From the NCBI GenBank assembly GCA_963803065.1, contig CAWDKW010000002.1, positions 62,001 to 126,000 of the forward strand: DNA of 64,000 bases, read 5' to 3'. Source of the DNA: DASXMT01 sp963803065. Lineage in GTDB: Bacteria > Actinomycetota > Acidimicrobiia > Acidimicrobiales > RAAP-2. Positions 54,798 through 62,726 of this stretch are shown one piece after another. Under the pieces are notes generated by a model, which was not told the DNA's origin, did no database searches, and worked only from the letters and a program-made list of their open reading frames with translations. The first letter of the stretch is position 1. Each line of letters starts with the position of its first letter. Made by a program: the position numbers and the translations under genes.

Positions 54798-55747
54798 GAG
54801 GCCAAGGAACCGGCGTCGCCGGAATATCGGTCGGCCGGCCACCCTCCCAGGCTCACGACGGACCCCTGAGCCGAGACGAGCCTTGCCGCGAAACCGCGCT
54901 CGGTCAGCCAATGCGGGGCCCTCGGTCCCAGGATGACCGAAGCGGTCGAGGCGATATTGGCCTCCAGGCAACTGGCGGAGAACACGGACACCGTTCGCCA
55001 ACAGGTGTTGGCTGGCGCACCGGTCGCCGGGTCGATGAGGTGATGCAGGGCCTGGCCGCCACGGGACCAGCGCCGGGAGGCCGTACCCGATGTGGCCAAG
55101 CCACCATGGCCGATGGCCACGGTGGCGCCGGGATCGTCGAGCGGGGCGTCGTGGCGGTCGGCGATGCGGATCACCCACCCATCCTCGGGAGGAGGTCCGG
55201 CGACGGCGAGATCCCCGCCCAGGTTGACCAGGACCCCGGCCCGGGTGGCTGCCGCTGCCGCCTGCGCGCTCCGATCGGCGCACCCGGCCTTGGCCGTCGC
55301 CCCGAGGTCGATGCGGACACCGGGCGGCAGCGTTGCCGTTCTGCGGCCCCGATCGAGCCGCACGCGCCGCCACCCCGGGACACGCTTGTAGCGCACCCCG
55401 ATTGGGGGCCCATCTGGTGCCATCTCGGAGAAGTCCCGGTCGTAGCCAGACTGCTCGAGAGCATGGCCCACGGTGGGATCGACGATCCCATCGGTCATCC
55501 GTGCAGCCTGGAGAGCTTCCTCCAGGGCCACGAAGAAGGGCCACGAGACCTCGACCGGTCGGCCCGATGAGGCGTTGAGCAGGCTCAGCTCGCTGTCGTC
55601 ACGGAATCGACTGGCTGCCGCATCGAGGGCGGCAACCCGGGACCGGACCACCTCGGTGGCCGGCTCGAGCGCCTCGGGGACAGCCACCACGACCTCGACG
55701 GTGGTCCCGATCGCCCCGAAACTTTCACTCAGCGCTCCCGGGCTCAC
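54794..55747 (-). CDS. ApbE-family FAD:protein FMN transferase
   Basis: Attaches FMN covalently to Thr/Ser of extracytoplasmic proteins through a phosphoester bond. 317 residues. Features are FGAIGTTVEVVV at the start, SRFRDDSELSLLNASSGRPVEVS, VDPTVGHALEQSGYDRDF, the metal/FAD loop RIDLGATAKAGCADRSA and HHLIDPATGAPANTCWRTVSVFS. No signal peptide is visible, so the substrate may be flavinylated inside or export may be atypical. The GTG start overlaps the stop of the exported gene before it. Confidence 0.9.
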   Translation of the reverse strand: MSPGALSESFGAIGTTVEVVVAVPEALEPATEVVRSRVAALDAAASRFRDDSELSLLNASSGRPVEVSWPFFVALEEALQAARMTDGIVDPTVGHALEQSGYDRDFSEMAPDGPPIGVRYKRVPGWRRVRLDRGRRTATLPPGVRIDLGATAKAGCADRSAQAAAAATRAGVLVNLGGDLAVAGPPPEDGWVIRIADRHDAPLDDPGATVAIGHGGLATSGTASRRWSRGGQALHHLIDPATGAPANTCWRTVSVFSASCLEANIASTASVILGPRAPHWLTERGFAARLVSAQGSVVSLGGWPADRYSGDAGSLAS

Positions 55748-56085
55748 GACGCACCGGATGTGGTCACGCTCCGGCCTGACGACGAGCTGGGTGCGGTGAT
55801 CCCGGAGGAGCCCGAACTCGTGGAGGAGCCCGAACTCGTGGAGGAGCCCGAGGCGGAGCTGGACGTCGAGTGGGTCTGGTTGGACGACGGGGTGGCCCGG
55901 ATGCTCGAGGACGTCGCCGCGGGCGACGATTGGGAAGCGGCCAATGCGGCGGTCCCGCCGGTCAGCGCCATGGCCACCCCGGCGATACCGGCGGTCATCC
56001 TCCGGACCCGACGCCGAGCCAGCTGTCGGCGAGTGACAGCCTCGCTCGGACTGGGACGGGCATGGTGATTGGGGTATGCCTTCAT
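55744..56085 (-). CDS. Exported Ser/Thr-rich protein at the head of the ApbE operon
   Basis: 113 residues: a basic N-terminus (TRRQLARRRVRR), a membrane/signal helix (MTAGIAGVAMALTGGTAALAAS) and a low-complexity Ser/Thr/Gly region with SSTSSG repeats. It ends VTTSGAS and stop. ApbE substrates carry D-x-x-[S/T]-G-A-[S/T]; the last four residues (SGAS) fit but the Asp does not. The usual FMN-binding domain is absent. It could be a minimal flavin carrier or simply a stalk protein. MKAYPNHHARP is the preferred start. Confidence 0.7.
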   Translation of the reverse strand: MKAYPNHHARPSPSEAVTRRQLARRRVRRMTAGIAGVAMALTGGTAALAASQSSPAATSSSIRATPSSNQTHSTSSSASGSSTSSGSSTSSGSSGITAPSSSSGRSVTTSGAS

Positions 56086-56130
56086 GGTCACCACAGTGCC
56101 GACCCACCTTTGGTGCACCCTCAGGCGCCG

Positions 56131-56148
56131 GTGTGTGGCAGCTGTGAA
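56131..56148 (-). promoter_or_regulatory. Degenerate PhoP-type direct repeat upstream of the ApbE operon
   Basis: On the minus strand TTCACAG-CTGC-CACACAC, again with an 11 bp period, 46 bp before the start of the exported protein gene. The second half-site is imperfect, so this is the weakest of the four copies. Confidence 0.45.
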
Positions 56149-56160
56149 TGCCGGACACGG

Positions 56161-56199
56161 ACTGCCGGACTGCCGGACTGCCGGATGCCGGACTGCCGG
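56161..56199. repeat. 8-bp tandem repeat (ACTGCCGG)
   Basis: Four exact copies and one 7-bp copy of ACTGCCGG in a row, immediately beside the direct-repeat box. Length changes here could alter promoter spacing for the neighbouring SDR gene. Confidence 0.75.
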
Positions 56200-56428
56200 A
56201 AATGCCGTGGTGACACGGCCCGACCCCGAGCGCGGAACCCCTATCGTCTCAATGGCGTCTCGTGGAACCCCGACCGGCCCGAGGGTCCGGCAGAGGGATG
56301 ACCACCGCCCTGAAGGCGGCGGTGCGGTGGCCGTTGTGCAAACCTCGGTCGGTGGCGTCGAGCATGCTGGCCAATCGCCGCACGCTTGGATTCGACTTCA
56401 ATTTCCACTCGCTACCCGAGGAGAGCAA

Positions 56429-57292
56429 ATGAATACGATGGTGACCAAGGACGGGGCCACGCCGGTGGCCCTGGTGACCGGAGCCAGCCGGGGAATCGGG
56501 CGCTGCGGTGCCTTGGCCCTGGCCCGGGCGGGCTGTGACGTAGTGATCACCGCAAGGACGGTACGGGAAGGAGAGGGGCGGAGTCAGCCCTCGTCATCGG
56601 CCGCCCCCACCGAGGAACTGCCCATTCCCGGCAGTCTGGAGACGACGGCACGGGAAATCGAGGCCCTGGGGGCTCGGTGCTTGCCCATTCGCATGGATCT
56701 GATGGACCGCCAATCGGTGCGCAACGTCGCCGAGGAGGCACTGGGAACATGGGGCCGGGTCGACGTGCTGTTCAACAATGCCATCTACCAGGGACCCGGA
56801 ACGATGGACCGCATCCTCGACCTGCCGCTCGAGCTGGCCGAGCGATGCCTTGTCGGCGACTACCTCCACCCCCTGCTGCTCATCCAGCTGCTGGTCCCCC
56901 AGATGCTCGAGCGGGGCGAAGGCCGGATCGTCAACATGTTGTCCGAAGCCTCGTTCATCACGCCGCCTGCCCCGGCGGGCCAGGGTGGCTGGGGGGTCGC
57001 CTACGCAGCGGCCAAGGCCGCCTTCCACCGCGTGACCGACGTGTGCCATGTCGAGTTCTTCGACGACGGGGTGTGGTCGTTCAGCATCGCCCCGGGCCTG
57101 ACCCTCACCGAATCCATGAAGGCGTCGGGCACCTACGAGTTGTTCGAAGCGGCTGGGGCGGTGCCGGCACCCCCGGAGATCGCCGGTGAGGCTGCCGGCT
57201 GGCTCGGCACCTCGCCAGAGGCGGCAGAGTACTCGGGGAAGATGGTGTCTTCTCGATCCCTTTGCCGAGAGCGTCACCTGATCGCGGACTGA
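56429..57292 (+). CDS. Short-chain dehydrogenase/reductase
   Basis: NAD(P)-dependent SDR, 287 residues. The cofactor motif TGASRGIGR (about 18-26), NNA (LFNNAIYQG), catalytic Ser (NMLSEAS) and YxxxK (VAYAAAKAAF) are present. A Ser/Pro/Glu-rich insert (about 50-70) between beta2 and alpha3 is unusual. Substrate unknown; near enoyl-CoA hydratases it may act on a hydroxyacyl-CoA or a steroid-like alcohol. ATG with a strong SD. Confidence 0.92.
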   Translation: MNTMVTKDGATPVALVTGASRGIGRCGALALARAGCDVVITARTVREGEGRSQPSSSAAPTEELPIPGSLETTAREIEALGARCLPIRMDLMDRQSVRNVAEEALGTWGRVDVLFNNAIYQGPGTMDRILDLPLELAERCLVGDYLHPLLLIQLLVPQMLERGEGRIVNMLSEASFITPPAPAGQGGWGVAYAAAKAAFHRVTDVCHVEFFDDGVWSFSIAPGLTLTESMKASGTYELFEAAGAVPAPPEIAGEAAGWLGTSPEAAEYSGKMVSSRSLCRERHLIAD

Positions 57293-57348
57293 TTCCTGCA
57301 TGTGCGGAGCCCGGGACTGAATCCTGAGGGGCCGGAGCCGGGACTCGT

Positions 57349-58128
57349 TTATCGCCCGACGAAGCGTGGCGTTCTCCGGTCGGCGGTGGCGGCCAGGCCC
57401 TCGGAGAAGTCGACGGTCTGGCGGAGCCGCTCTTGCTCGGCGTCCTCCCGAACGGTGGCCTCGTGGATCCGTGCGGCCAGGTCGCCACGCAATGTCGCCC
57501 GTATCGATTGCACGGCAAGCGGCGCGGCCCGGGCGATCTCTGCGGCGATGGCGTGGCCCTCGGCCCGGAGTTGCTCTGGCTCGGCCAGGCGGTCACACAG
57601 ACCTATGGCCAGGGCCTCGTCGCCGGACACCCGACGCCCCGTGTAGAGCATCGATTGAGCGTGCTGGTTGCCGACGATGCGAGGGAGGGTGACGGTGAGA
57701 CCGAACCCGTGATGGAATCCGAGCAGAGAGAAATTGGCGACGAACCGGCTCCGCGGCGACGCCACCCGGAAGTCGGCCGCACAGGCCAGACCCAGCCCCC
57801 CACCAATGGCTGCTCCCTGAACTGCAGCGACGATGGGGAGGCGCCCACTGAAGATCCTGACCGCCTCCCGGTAGAGGTGGGCGCCCTGGCCGGCGCCGAG
57901 CAGCTCCGCCTCACCGGCTCCACCCAGGTTGGCCCCGGCGCAGAAGTGCCGGCCGTCCGAGCACAGCATGATGGCCCGACAGGCTTCATCGTCGTCCAGG
58001 CGGGCGAGGACGTCGGCCAGCCCGGCCATGAGCCCGGTGTCGAAGTAGTTGTTGGGTGGCCTGCGGATCTCGACGGTGGCGACGTAGGCGTCATCGATCG
58101 AAACCGCGATCTCGTCCGTGTTGTTCAT
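57349..58128 (-). CDS. Enoyl-CoA hydratase/isomerase family protein
   Basis: Crotonase-fold enzyme, 259 residues. The oxyanion-hole segments CSDGRHFCAGANL and QGAAIGGGLGLACAADFRVA are intact. The region of the catalytic acids reads LLGFHHGFGLTVTLPRIVG, lacking the Glu pair of true hydratases, so it may be an isomerase, dehalogenase or other crotonase reaction. MNNTDEIAVS start. It is divergent from the hotdog thioesterase gene. Confidence 0.9.
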   Translation of the reverse strand: MNNTDEIAVSIDDAYVATVEIRRPPNNYFDTGLMAGLADVLARLDDDEACRAIMLCSDGRHFCAGANLGGAGEAELLGAGQGAHLYREAVRIFSGRLPIVAAVQGAAIGGGLGLACAADFRVASPRSRFVANFSLLGFHHGFGLTVTLPRIVGNQHAQSMLYTGRRVSGDEALAIGLCDRLAEPEQLRAEGHAIAAEIARAAPLAVQSIRATLRGDLAARIHEATVREDAEQERLRQTVDFSEGLAATADRRTPRFVGR

Positions 58129-58262
58129 CTGCAGTCTCCGTTGTCTATGGTCACTTCGACCGATGATGGCACCCCAAGCGAGGTGGGACCGATGATTTCC
58201 TCTGAACCGAACCCGGCAGGGGCCGGCCTCGGGTGCGGCGAGCTCGACGTCGTGCCATCGAG

Positions 58263-58910
58263 ATGACACTCGGTTCCGGCGAGGCCGCCACCGAGGCCTA
58301 CCGTCGCTCACTGGCAGCGGCGGCCAACCCGCCTGCCGCGGCCCGGGCGGCGGTACGGTTATCGGCTGCCTTGCGTGTCCTGGTCGACACGGCCACCGGG
58401 AGCAACGCCGACGACGATCTGCTCGATCACGTGGCCGGGGAGGTCGAGCGCCTGGTTCCCCTGCTCAGCCCGCACTCCGAGGAGAGCCGGTATCCCCAGA
58501 GCGAGCGCCTGGGTGGCCCCGTCGGGATGATGATCAGCCACCCAGTGATTGGCCCGATCAACCCGTTCGCCCCCCGGGTGACCATGACCCGCTCTGGTGA
58601 CGAGCTCGTGGGAACGGTGACGTACGGGGCGGCGTACGAGGGGCCTCCCGGCTTCGTGCACGGTGGCCACATCTCCTCGGGCTTCGACGCGATCTTGGCC
58701 ATGACTGCGGGGGTGCACGGTCGGGGCGGCGTGACGAAGTGGCTCCGAGTCGACTTCTTGAAGCCCACACCGCTCCACGTCGAGGTGACCTACGTCGGAG
58801 TCATCGACGAACGGCGCGAGAGGTCGACCACGGTTCGGGCCGAGCTCCGGGCGGGCGATGTCGTGTGCGCCCGAGGTGCCAGCGAACAGGTGATGAGGCG
58901 ACGCGACTGA
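58263..58910 (+). CDS. Hotdog-fold thioesterase (PaaI-like)
   Basis: 215 residues. The C-terminal half is a hotdog domain of acyl-CoA thioesterases with the active motif GFVHGGHISSGFDAILAM, then KPTPLHVEVTYVGVIDERRERSTTV. The first 85 residues are helical and not typical. It probably hydrolyses an acyl-CoA released by the neighbouring enzymes. MTLGSGEAATE was chosen as start; the 30 nt before are Arg-rich and have no SD. Confidence 0.85.
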   Translation: MTLGSGEAATEAYRRSLAAAANPPAAARAAVRLSAALRVLVDTATGSNADDDLLDHVAGEVERLVPLLSPHSEESRYPQSERLGGPVGMMISHPVIGPINPFAPRVTMTRSGDELVGTVTYGAAYEGPPGFVHGGHISSGFDAILAMTAGVHGRGGVTKWLRVDFLKPTPLHVEVTYVGVIDERRERSTTVRAELRAGDVVCARGASEQVMRRRD

Positions 58911-58964
58911 ACCGGGCAACGTGGCATGGCGGGGACCTACCTTGCCCGGCCGGGCGCCGATCGT

Positions 58965-59873
58965 TCAGGACTTGGCGATGACCTCGTCGGAGAACTCCTT
59001 CATCCAATCGATGAACTCGTTCTTGCGAAGGGGATTGCGGCTCGGCCCGCAGGTATAGCGGCTCACCCCCAGGTCCTCGAGGGCGTGGACGTCATCGACG
59101 GTACCGGTGAAGCCGGCTTGGATCTCGAAGGGGAGGCCGGCGCGGCCCGAGTCCTCCCGGTGCTGGTTGATCACGTCGATCTCCCGGGCCAGCATGCGTC
59201 GGTCCTCATCCACCTCGTCGGGCGTGGCCGGACGGGGGCGAAGGGGCTTATGGGCGATCCATCCGTCGCCCAAGCGCCCGGCGCGGCGCAAGGCCGGCTT
59301 GCTGATGCCGCCCACCAGGAGTGGGATCGCATGCCGCTTGACCGGCTTGGGCTCGAAGGTGATGGGTTTGGCGAAGTCGAAGAACTCACCGTGGTGCTCG
59401 ATGACCTCCTCTTGGGACCAGAGCTTCCTGAGCACCTCGATGGACTCGTCCATGCGTCGGCCCCGGTCCTCATAGGGAAGCCCCATGATCTCGAACTCGT
59501 CGATGAGCCACCCGGCCCCGACGCCGGCCGAGACCCTGCCCCCGGAGATCCGGTCGATGGTAACGAGAGATCTGGCCACAGAGATCGGATGCCGCAACGG
59601 CAGGATGAACACGGCCGTCCCGAGCTGCAGCGTCGACGTAACGGCGGCCATCGCCCCCAGTACGACCCAGGGATCGTAGGCGGCCGCGCTGGAGTCCATG
59701 GGCGGCAAGCCGGTGTCGTGGTTGTAGCTGTACAGCGGGGGCATGTCCACCGGGAAGACCAGATGCTCGGGGACCCAGATCGACTCGAAGCCGTTGGCTT
59801 CCGCGGCCACAGCCATTTCGGGGTAGTGCCGGGCGCTCAGGCCGAAGCCCTGCAGTGCGAACTTCATTGTCAT
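58965..59873 (-). CDS. LLM class (probable F420-dependent) oxidoreductase
   Basis: Luciferase-superfamily enzyme of 300-302 residues, of the F420-dependent type common in actinobacteria. Landmarks are AAEANGFESIWVPEHLVFP, LGTAVFILPLRHPISVARSLVTIDRISGGRVSAGVGAGW, EHHGEFFDF and SKPALRRAGRLGDGWI. The first Met gives MTMKF; the second (59867) has AGGAAG at 8 nt and may be the real start. It is 72 bp after an enoyl-CoA hydratase on the same strand, suggesting a short catabolic operon. Confidence 0.92.
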   Translation of the reverse strand: MTMKFALQGFGLSARHYPEMAVAAEANGFESIWVPEHLVFPVDMPPLYSYNHDTGLPPMDSSAAAYDPWVVLGAMAAVTSTLQLGTAVFILPLRHPISVARSLVTIDRISGGRVSAGVGAGWLIDEFEIMGLPYEDRGRRMDESIEVLRKLWSQEEVIEHHGEFFDFAKPITFEPKPVKRHAIPLLVGGISKPALRRAGRLGDGWIAHKPLRPRPATPDEVDEDRRMLAREIDVINQHREDSGRAGLPFEIQAGFTGTVDDVHALEDLGVSRYTCGPSRNPLRKNEFIDWMKEFSDEVIAKS

Positions 59874-59945
59874 TCTTCCTTTCCGTCGGTCGTGCCGTCG
59901 CCGGTCGGCGCCGCGTCGGTCGGGGCCGCGGTGCTCGCCAGCGGA

Positions 59946-60737
59946 TCAGACCTTGCGGATAGGCGCCATGTACGAGCGCATAAAGGATCGGACCTCCTCG
60001 CTGTGGTTGGCGAGGTCCTGGTTTCGGTTCTCAAGTGCAATGGCCGCCGCCATGTTGTTGGTGTCGAGGTTGTGCCACATGACCTCCTTGGTGTTGCGCA
60101 GTCCATGGGACGTGTAGCCGGCAATCCCTGACGCCATCGAGAGCGCCTCGGCCCACAATTCCTCGTCGTTGACGACCCGGGACACAATGCCCATGTGCTC
60201 GGCTTCGACAGCATCGACGGTGCGCCCGGTGACGATCAGGTCGAAGGCCCTGGCCGCGCCGATCAGGCGAGGTAGGAGGTAGGTGATCCCAATGTCGGTC
60301 CCCGTCAGGCCGGTCTTGATGAAGGCCGAACAGAACCGAGCCGACCGGCCGGCAATTCGCAGGTCGCAGGCCAGGGCCAGAGCGAACCCACCACCAAAGG
60401 AAGGGCCGTTGACCGAGGCCACCATGATCTGGGGGGTGGCTCGAATGTGCTGGGTCAAACTGGCGATGAATCCCTGACCGGTCTGACCGGCCGGGAAGTG
60501 AGTGTGGGATCCCGCCGTCGGAGGCGTGCCCCAGTCCTTCAGGTCCAATCCGGCGCAGAACCCTCTGCCCTCACCAGTGAGGATCACCACCTTGCAGGCA
60601 TCATCGGCGGCAACCTCGTCCAGCGCGTCGTGGAGGTCGGCGACCAGCTCGAAGCTCATGGCATTGAGCCGGTCGGGCCGAACCAGCCGCACCACCTTCA
60701 CCCCGGGCGCAGCAGTTGCCACTTCGACCGTACTCAT
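59946..60737 (-). CDS. Enoyl-CoA hydratase/isomerase family protein
   Basis: Second crotonase-fold enzyme, 263 residues. Oxyanion-hole segments are LTGEGRGFCAGLDLKDWG and NGPSFGGGFALALACDLRIA; the acid region TGLTGTDIGITYLLPRLIG has Asp rather than Glu. This form is frequent in actinobacterial fatty acid, sterol and terpene degradation. It shares about 35% of visible motif positions with the crotonase 2 kb away, so they are distinct paralogues. Divergent from the SnoaL-like gene; the gap has two GCTCATGCTGT repeats. Confidence 0.92.
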   Translation of the reverse strand: MSTVEVATAAPGVKVVRLVRPDRLNAMSFELVADLHDALDEVAADDACKVVILTGEGRGFCAGLDLKDWGTPPTAGSHTHFPAGQTGQGFIASLTQHIRATPQIMVASVNGPSFGGGFALALACDLRIAGRSARFCSAFIKTGLTGTDIGITYLLPRLIGAARAFDLIVTGRTVDAVEAEHMGIVSRVVNDEELWAEALSMASGIAGYTSHGLRNTKEVMWHNLDTNNMAAAIALENRNQDLANHSEEVRSFMRSYMAPIRKV

Positions 60738-60922
60738 GCTCGTCCTCTCCGTCGGCGCCCACCGGGCAGGGGCGACCGAGCATAACGTCGTGCTTGCGGG
60801 ACGTGATTGCGCCTCCGCACGGTGGCGTGCGCGCTCATGCTGTGCTCGCTCATGCTGTACTCGACCCTGTAGTGACTGTCTCGTCCCGGTGTGCAGCCGC
60901 TCCGATGAATGAGAGGACACCA

Positions 60923-61348
60923 ATGAGTGCAGGCGACGATATCGAAGCCATCAAGCAACTGAAGGCCCGCTACTTTCGGCTGATGGACACGAAGGACTGG
61001 GACGGACTGGCCACCGTCTTCGTCGACGATGTCCATATCGATATGACTGGGGAGGGCGGGGCCGTCACCGAGAGCGTCGCCGAGTACATGCCCTTCATTC
61101 GCCAGGTGATCGGGGACGTGATCACCGTGCATCACGGCCACATGCCGGAGATCACCCTCACTTCCGCCACGACGGCCACGGGTATCTGGGCCCTCGAGGA
61201 CAGGCTCTGGTGGCCCGAGGGAAGTCCCATCTCGTCCATGCACGCCTTCGGGCACTATCACGAGACCTACGAACGGCGAGACGGGGAGTGGTACATCAAG
61301 ACGATGACCCTCACCCGACTACACCGACTGCTCACCATGCCGACCTGA
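60923..61348 (+). CDS. SnoaL-like (NTF2-fold) protein
   Basis: 141 residues with a cone-shaped NTF2 fold: IEAIKQLKARYFRLMDTKDWDGLATVFVDDVHIDM, HHGHMPEIT, and RRDGEWYIKTMTLTRLH. Members include polyketide cyclases, limonene-epoxide hydrolase relatives and steroid isomerases; substrate here is open. MSAGDD was chosen because GAGAGGA lies 8 nt upstream, inside the longer alternative (60905). Confidence 0.85.
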   Translation: MSAGDDIEAIKQLKARYFRLMDTKDWDGLATVFVDDVHIDMTGEGGAVTESVAEYMPFIRQVIGDVITVHHGHMPEITLTSATTATGIWALEDRLWWPEGSPISSMHAFGHYHETYERRDGEWYIKTMTLTRLHRLLTMPT

Positions 61349-61417
61349 GCCACACCGGATCCGACAGGCTCGGTCACTTGCGGACACGAGGGCCGCGATG
61401 TCCTGACCCTTCGACGC

Positions 61418-62032
61418 TCACGAGGGCCCGGTGGTCTCAGCCACGCCAGCCGTCTCCGGGCTGGCGCGAACCCGATCGAGACCGTCGGCGATGAGGTCCA
61501 TCAACAGGTGCACGCTCTGATCGGGGTCGGCTGGCAGGTTCATCATGTCTGCTGCCTCCAGGGAAAGGAAGCCCTGCAACGAGGTCCAGATGATCCGGCG
61601 CCAGTGGGCCAGCTCGTCCCCGGCCAGCCCATAGCTGGCCAGGAGAATGGTGAAGGGCTCTGTCACTTCCACCAGGGCATCGAACATGGCCACGTCGGTC
61701 GGATCGGGTCGGCTCCACGAGGCGAGCCGGACGAGGCCCGGGTGCTCCCGATTGACCTGGACGAGCTCGTTCATCAGGGCGACCAGGGCCTCCCGCCCGG
61801 ACTTGGCCATGACAGACCGCCGAAGACGGACCGCCTGCATGCTCAACGCGTAGAGGATGAGATCCCGCTTCAAGCCGGCCAGCCCGTCCACGTGGGCGTA
61901 GAGAGACTGGCTCCGCACTCCCAGATCGTCCGCCAGTCGTGACAACGTGAGCGCCTCGGTCCCCTGGTCGTCGACAATGACCGCGGCGGTGTCCAGGACG
62001 TCGCTCTTGGTCAGCCCGACCCGGGCCGCCAC
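61418..62032 (-). CDS. TetR-family regulator with WHG-like C-terminus
   Basis: 204 residues. N-terminal TetR HTH (KSDVLDTAAVIVDDQGTEALTLSRLADDLGVRSQSLYAHVDGLAGLKR, about 8-56) and a C-terminal ligand domain of the WHG type (ALVALMNELVQVNREHPGLVRLASW). The GTG start is 2 bp after the UGSC gene stop, so it is the third gene of that cassette and probably represses it. Confidence 0.9.
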   Translation of the reverse strand: MAARVGLTKSDVLDTAAVIVDDQGTEALTLSRLADDLGVRSQSLYAHVDGLAGLKRDLILYALSMQAVRLRRSVMAKSGREALVALMNELVQVNREHPGLVRLASWSRPDPTDVAMFDALVEVTEPFTILLASYGLAGDELAHWRRIIWTSLQGFLSLEAADMMNLPADPDQSVHLLMDLIADGLDRVRASPETAGVAETTGPS

Positions 62033-62034
62033 GC

Positions 62035-62613
62035 TTAAGCCTGACGCCCGAGCTGGGTGATGACCTCGTCGACGGCCTGCTCGCCCCATTCGAACAGGCG
62101 CTCGTGGTCGGTACCCCCGATCGGATGGGGCAGGACGAGCGTTCGGGCCGATGGCAATCCGAAGTCGGTCACCAGCGTGCGGGCGATCTGCTCGAAGCGG
62201 GTCGTGGTGGTGAGAATGGTGGGTATGCCGTTGCGCTCGAGCTCGATGGTGTCGTAGGCGGTGTAGGCGCTGCAGCTCCCGCAATCGGCGACACCGGTAA
62301 TCACGACGTCGGTCTTCTCCTTCAACAGCTCGAGGACTCCCTCCGAGATCCCCATCTCGTCGCCCTTGGCGTTGTCGAACTCAGCGCTGTTGGGGAGGCG
62401 CTTGCCGGTGAGTACGGTCACCGTCCCTCCCACCCGGGCGGCCAGGACCTCGGCCGCCCGGCCCATGACCACGTCGGAGTTGGGCTTGGCGTTCTCCATG
62501 ACCCCGATGCGGATTCCGGCCAGCGAGGTCGGGCCGGGTGTGATCGACAGGGCCTCGGACCCTGGCTCACCGTCCGGCCGGTAGATCAGGGTAGGAGTGG
62601 TCGTGAGAGTCAT
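62035..62613 (-). CDS. UGSC-family protein (Cys form of a selenoprotein family)
   Basis: 192 residues. The core motif TGVADCGSCSAYTAYDTIEL carries CGSC where selenoprotein members of this family have U-G-S-C; the codon is TGC, so no selenocysteine is involved here. Other family features are GVMENAKPNSD near 38, ELERNGIPTILTTTTRFEQIA and LVLPHPIGG. The family resembles part of glycine/proline-reductase type selenoproteins, and a thiol redox or reductive role is often assumed, but no reaction is established. GAGGAG lies 6 nt before the ATG. It is between a Cys-rich partner and a TetR regulator. Confidence 0.85.
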   Translation of the reverse strand: MTLTTTPTLIYRPDGEPGSEALSITPGPTSLAGIRIGVMENAKPNSDVVMGRAAEVLAARVGGTVTVLTGKRLPNSAEFDNAKGDEMGISEGVLELLKEKTDVVITGVADCGSCSAYTAYDTIELERNGIPTILTTTTRFEQIARTLVTDFGLPSARTLVLPHPIGGTDHERLFEWGEQAVDEVITQLGRQA

Positions 62614-62726
62614 CGGGTCTCCTCGTATCGCGTGCTCGTGGTCATTGGCTTTTGGTCACTGGGCTTGGGTTCCTGAAGTGTCGGGTCTAGTCGCCGATGT
62701 TCGGCGTTGCTGGGCCGGGTGGGTCA

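Larger units (their letters stand above)
56086..56428. other. Divergent intergenic region between the ApbE operon and the SDR gene
   Basis: Holds the direct-repeat box for the ApbE operon, an octamer tandem repeat and a hairpin CCGCC-CTGAA-GGCGG near 56305. No gene seen. The last 20 bases contain GAGGAGAG, a good SD for the SDR gene. Confidence 0.55.

Noticed and set aside
55800..55860. Plus-strand EEPELV repeats
   Set aside because: They are the antisense of the Ser/Thr-rich repeats of the exported protein, which has a proper start, signal helix and coupled neighbours.
62290..62310. Selenocysteine in the UGSC-family protein
   Set aside because: The codon at the Sec position is TGC (Cys) in frame, not TGA, so no recoding or SECIS element is needed.
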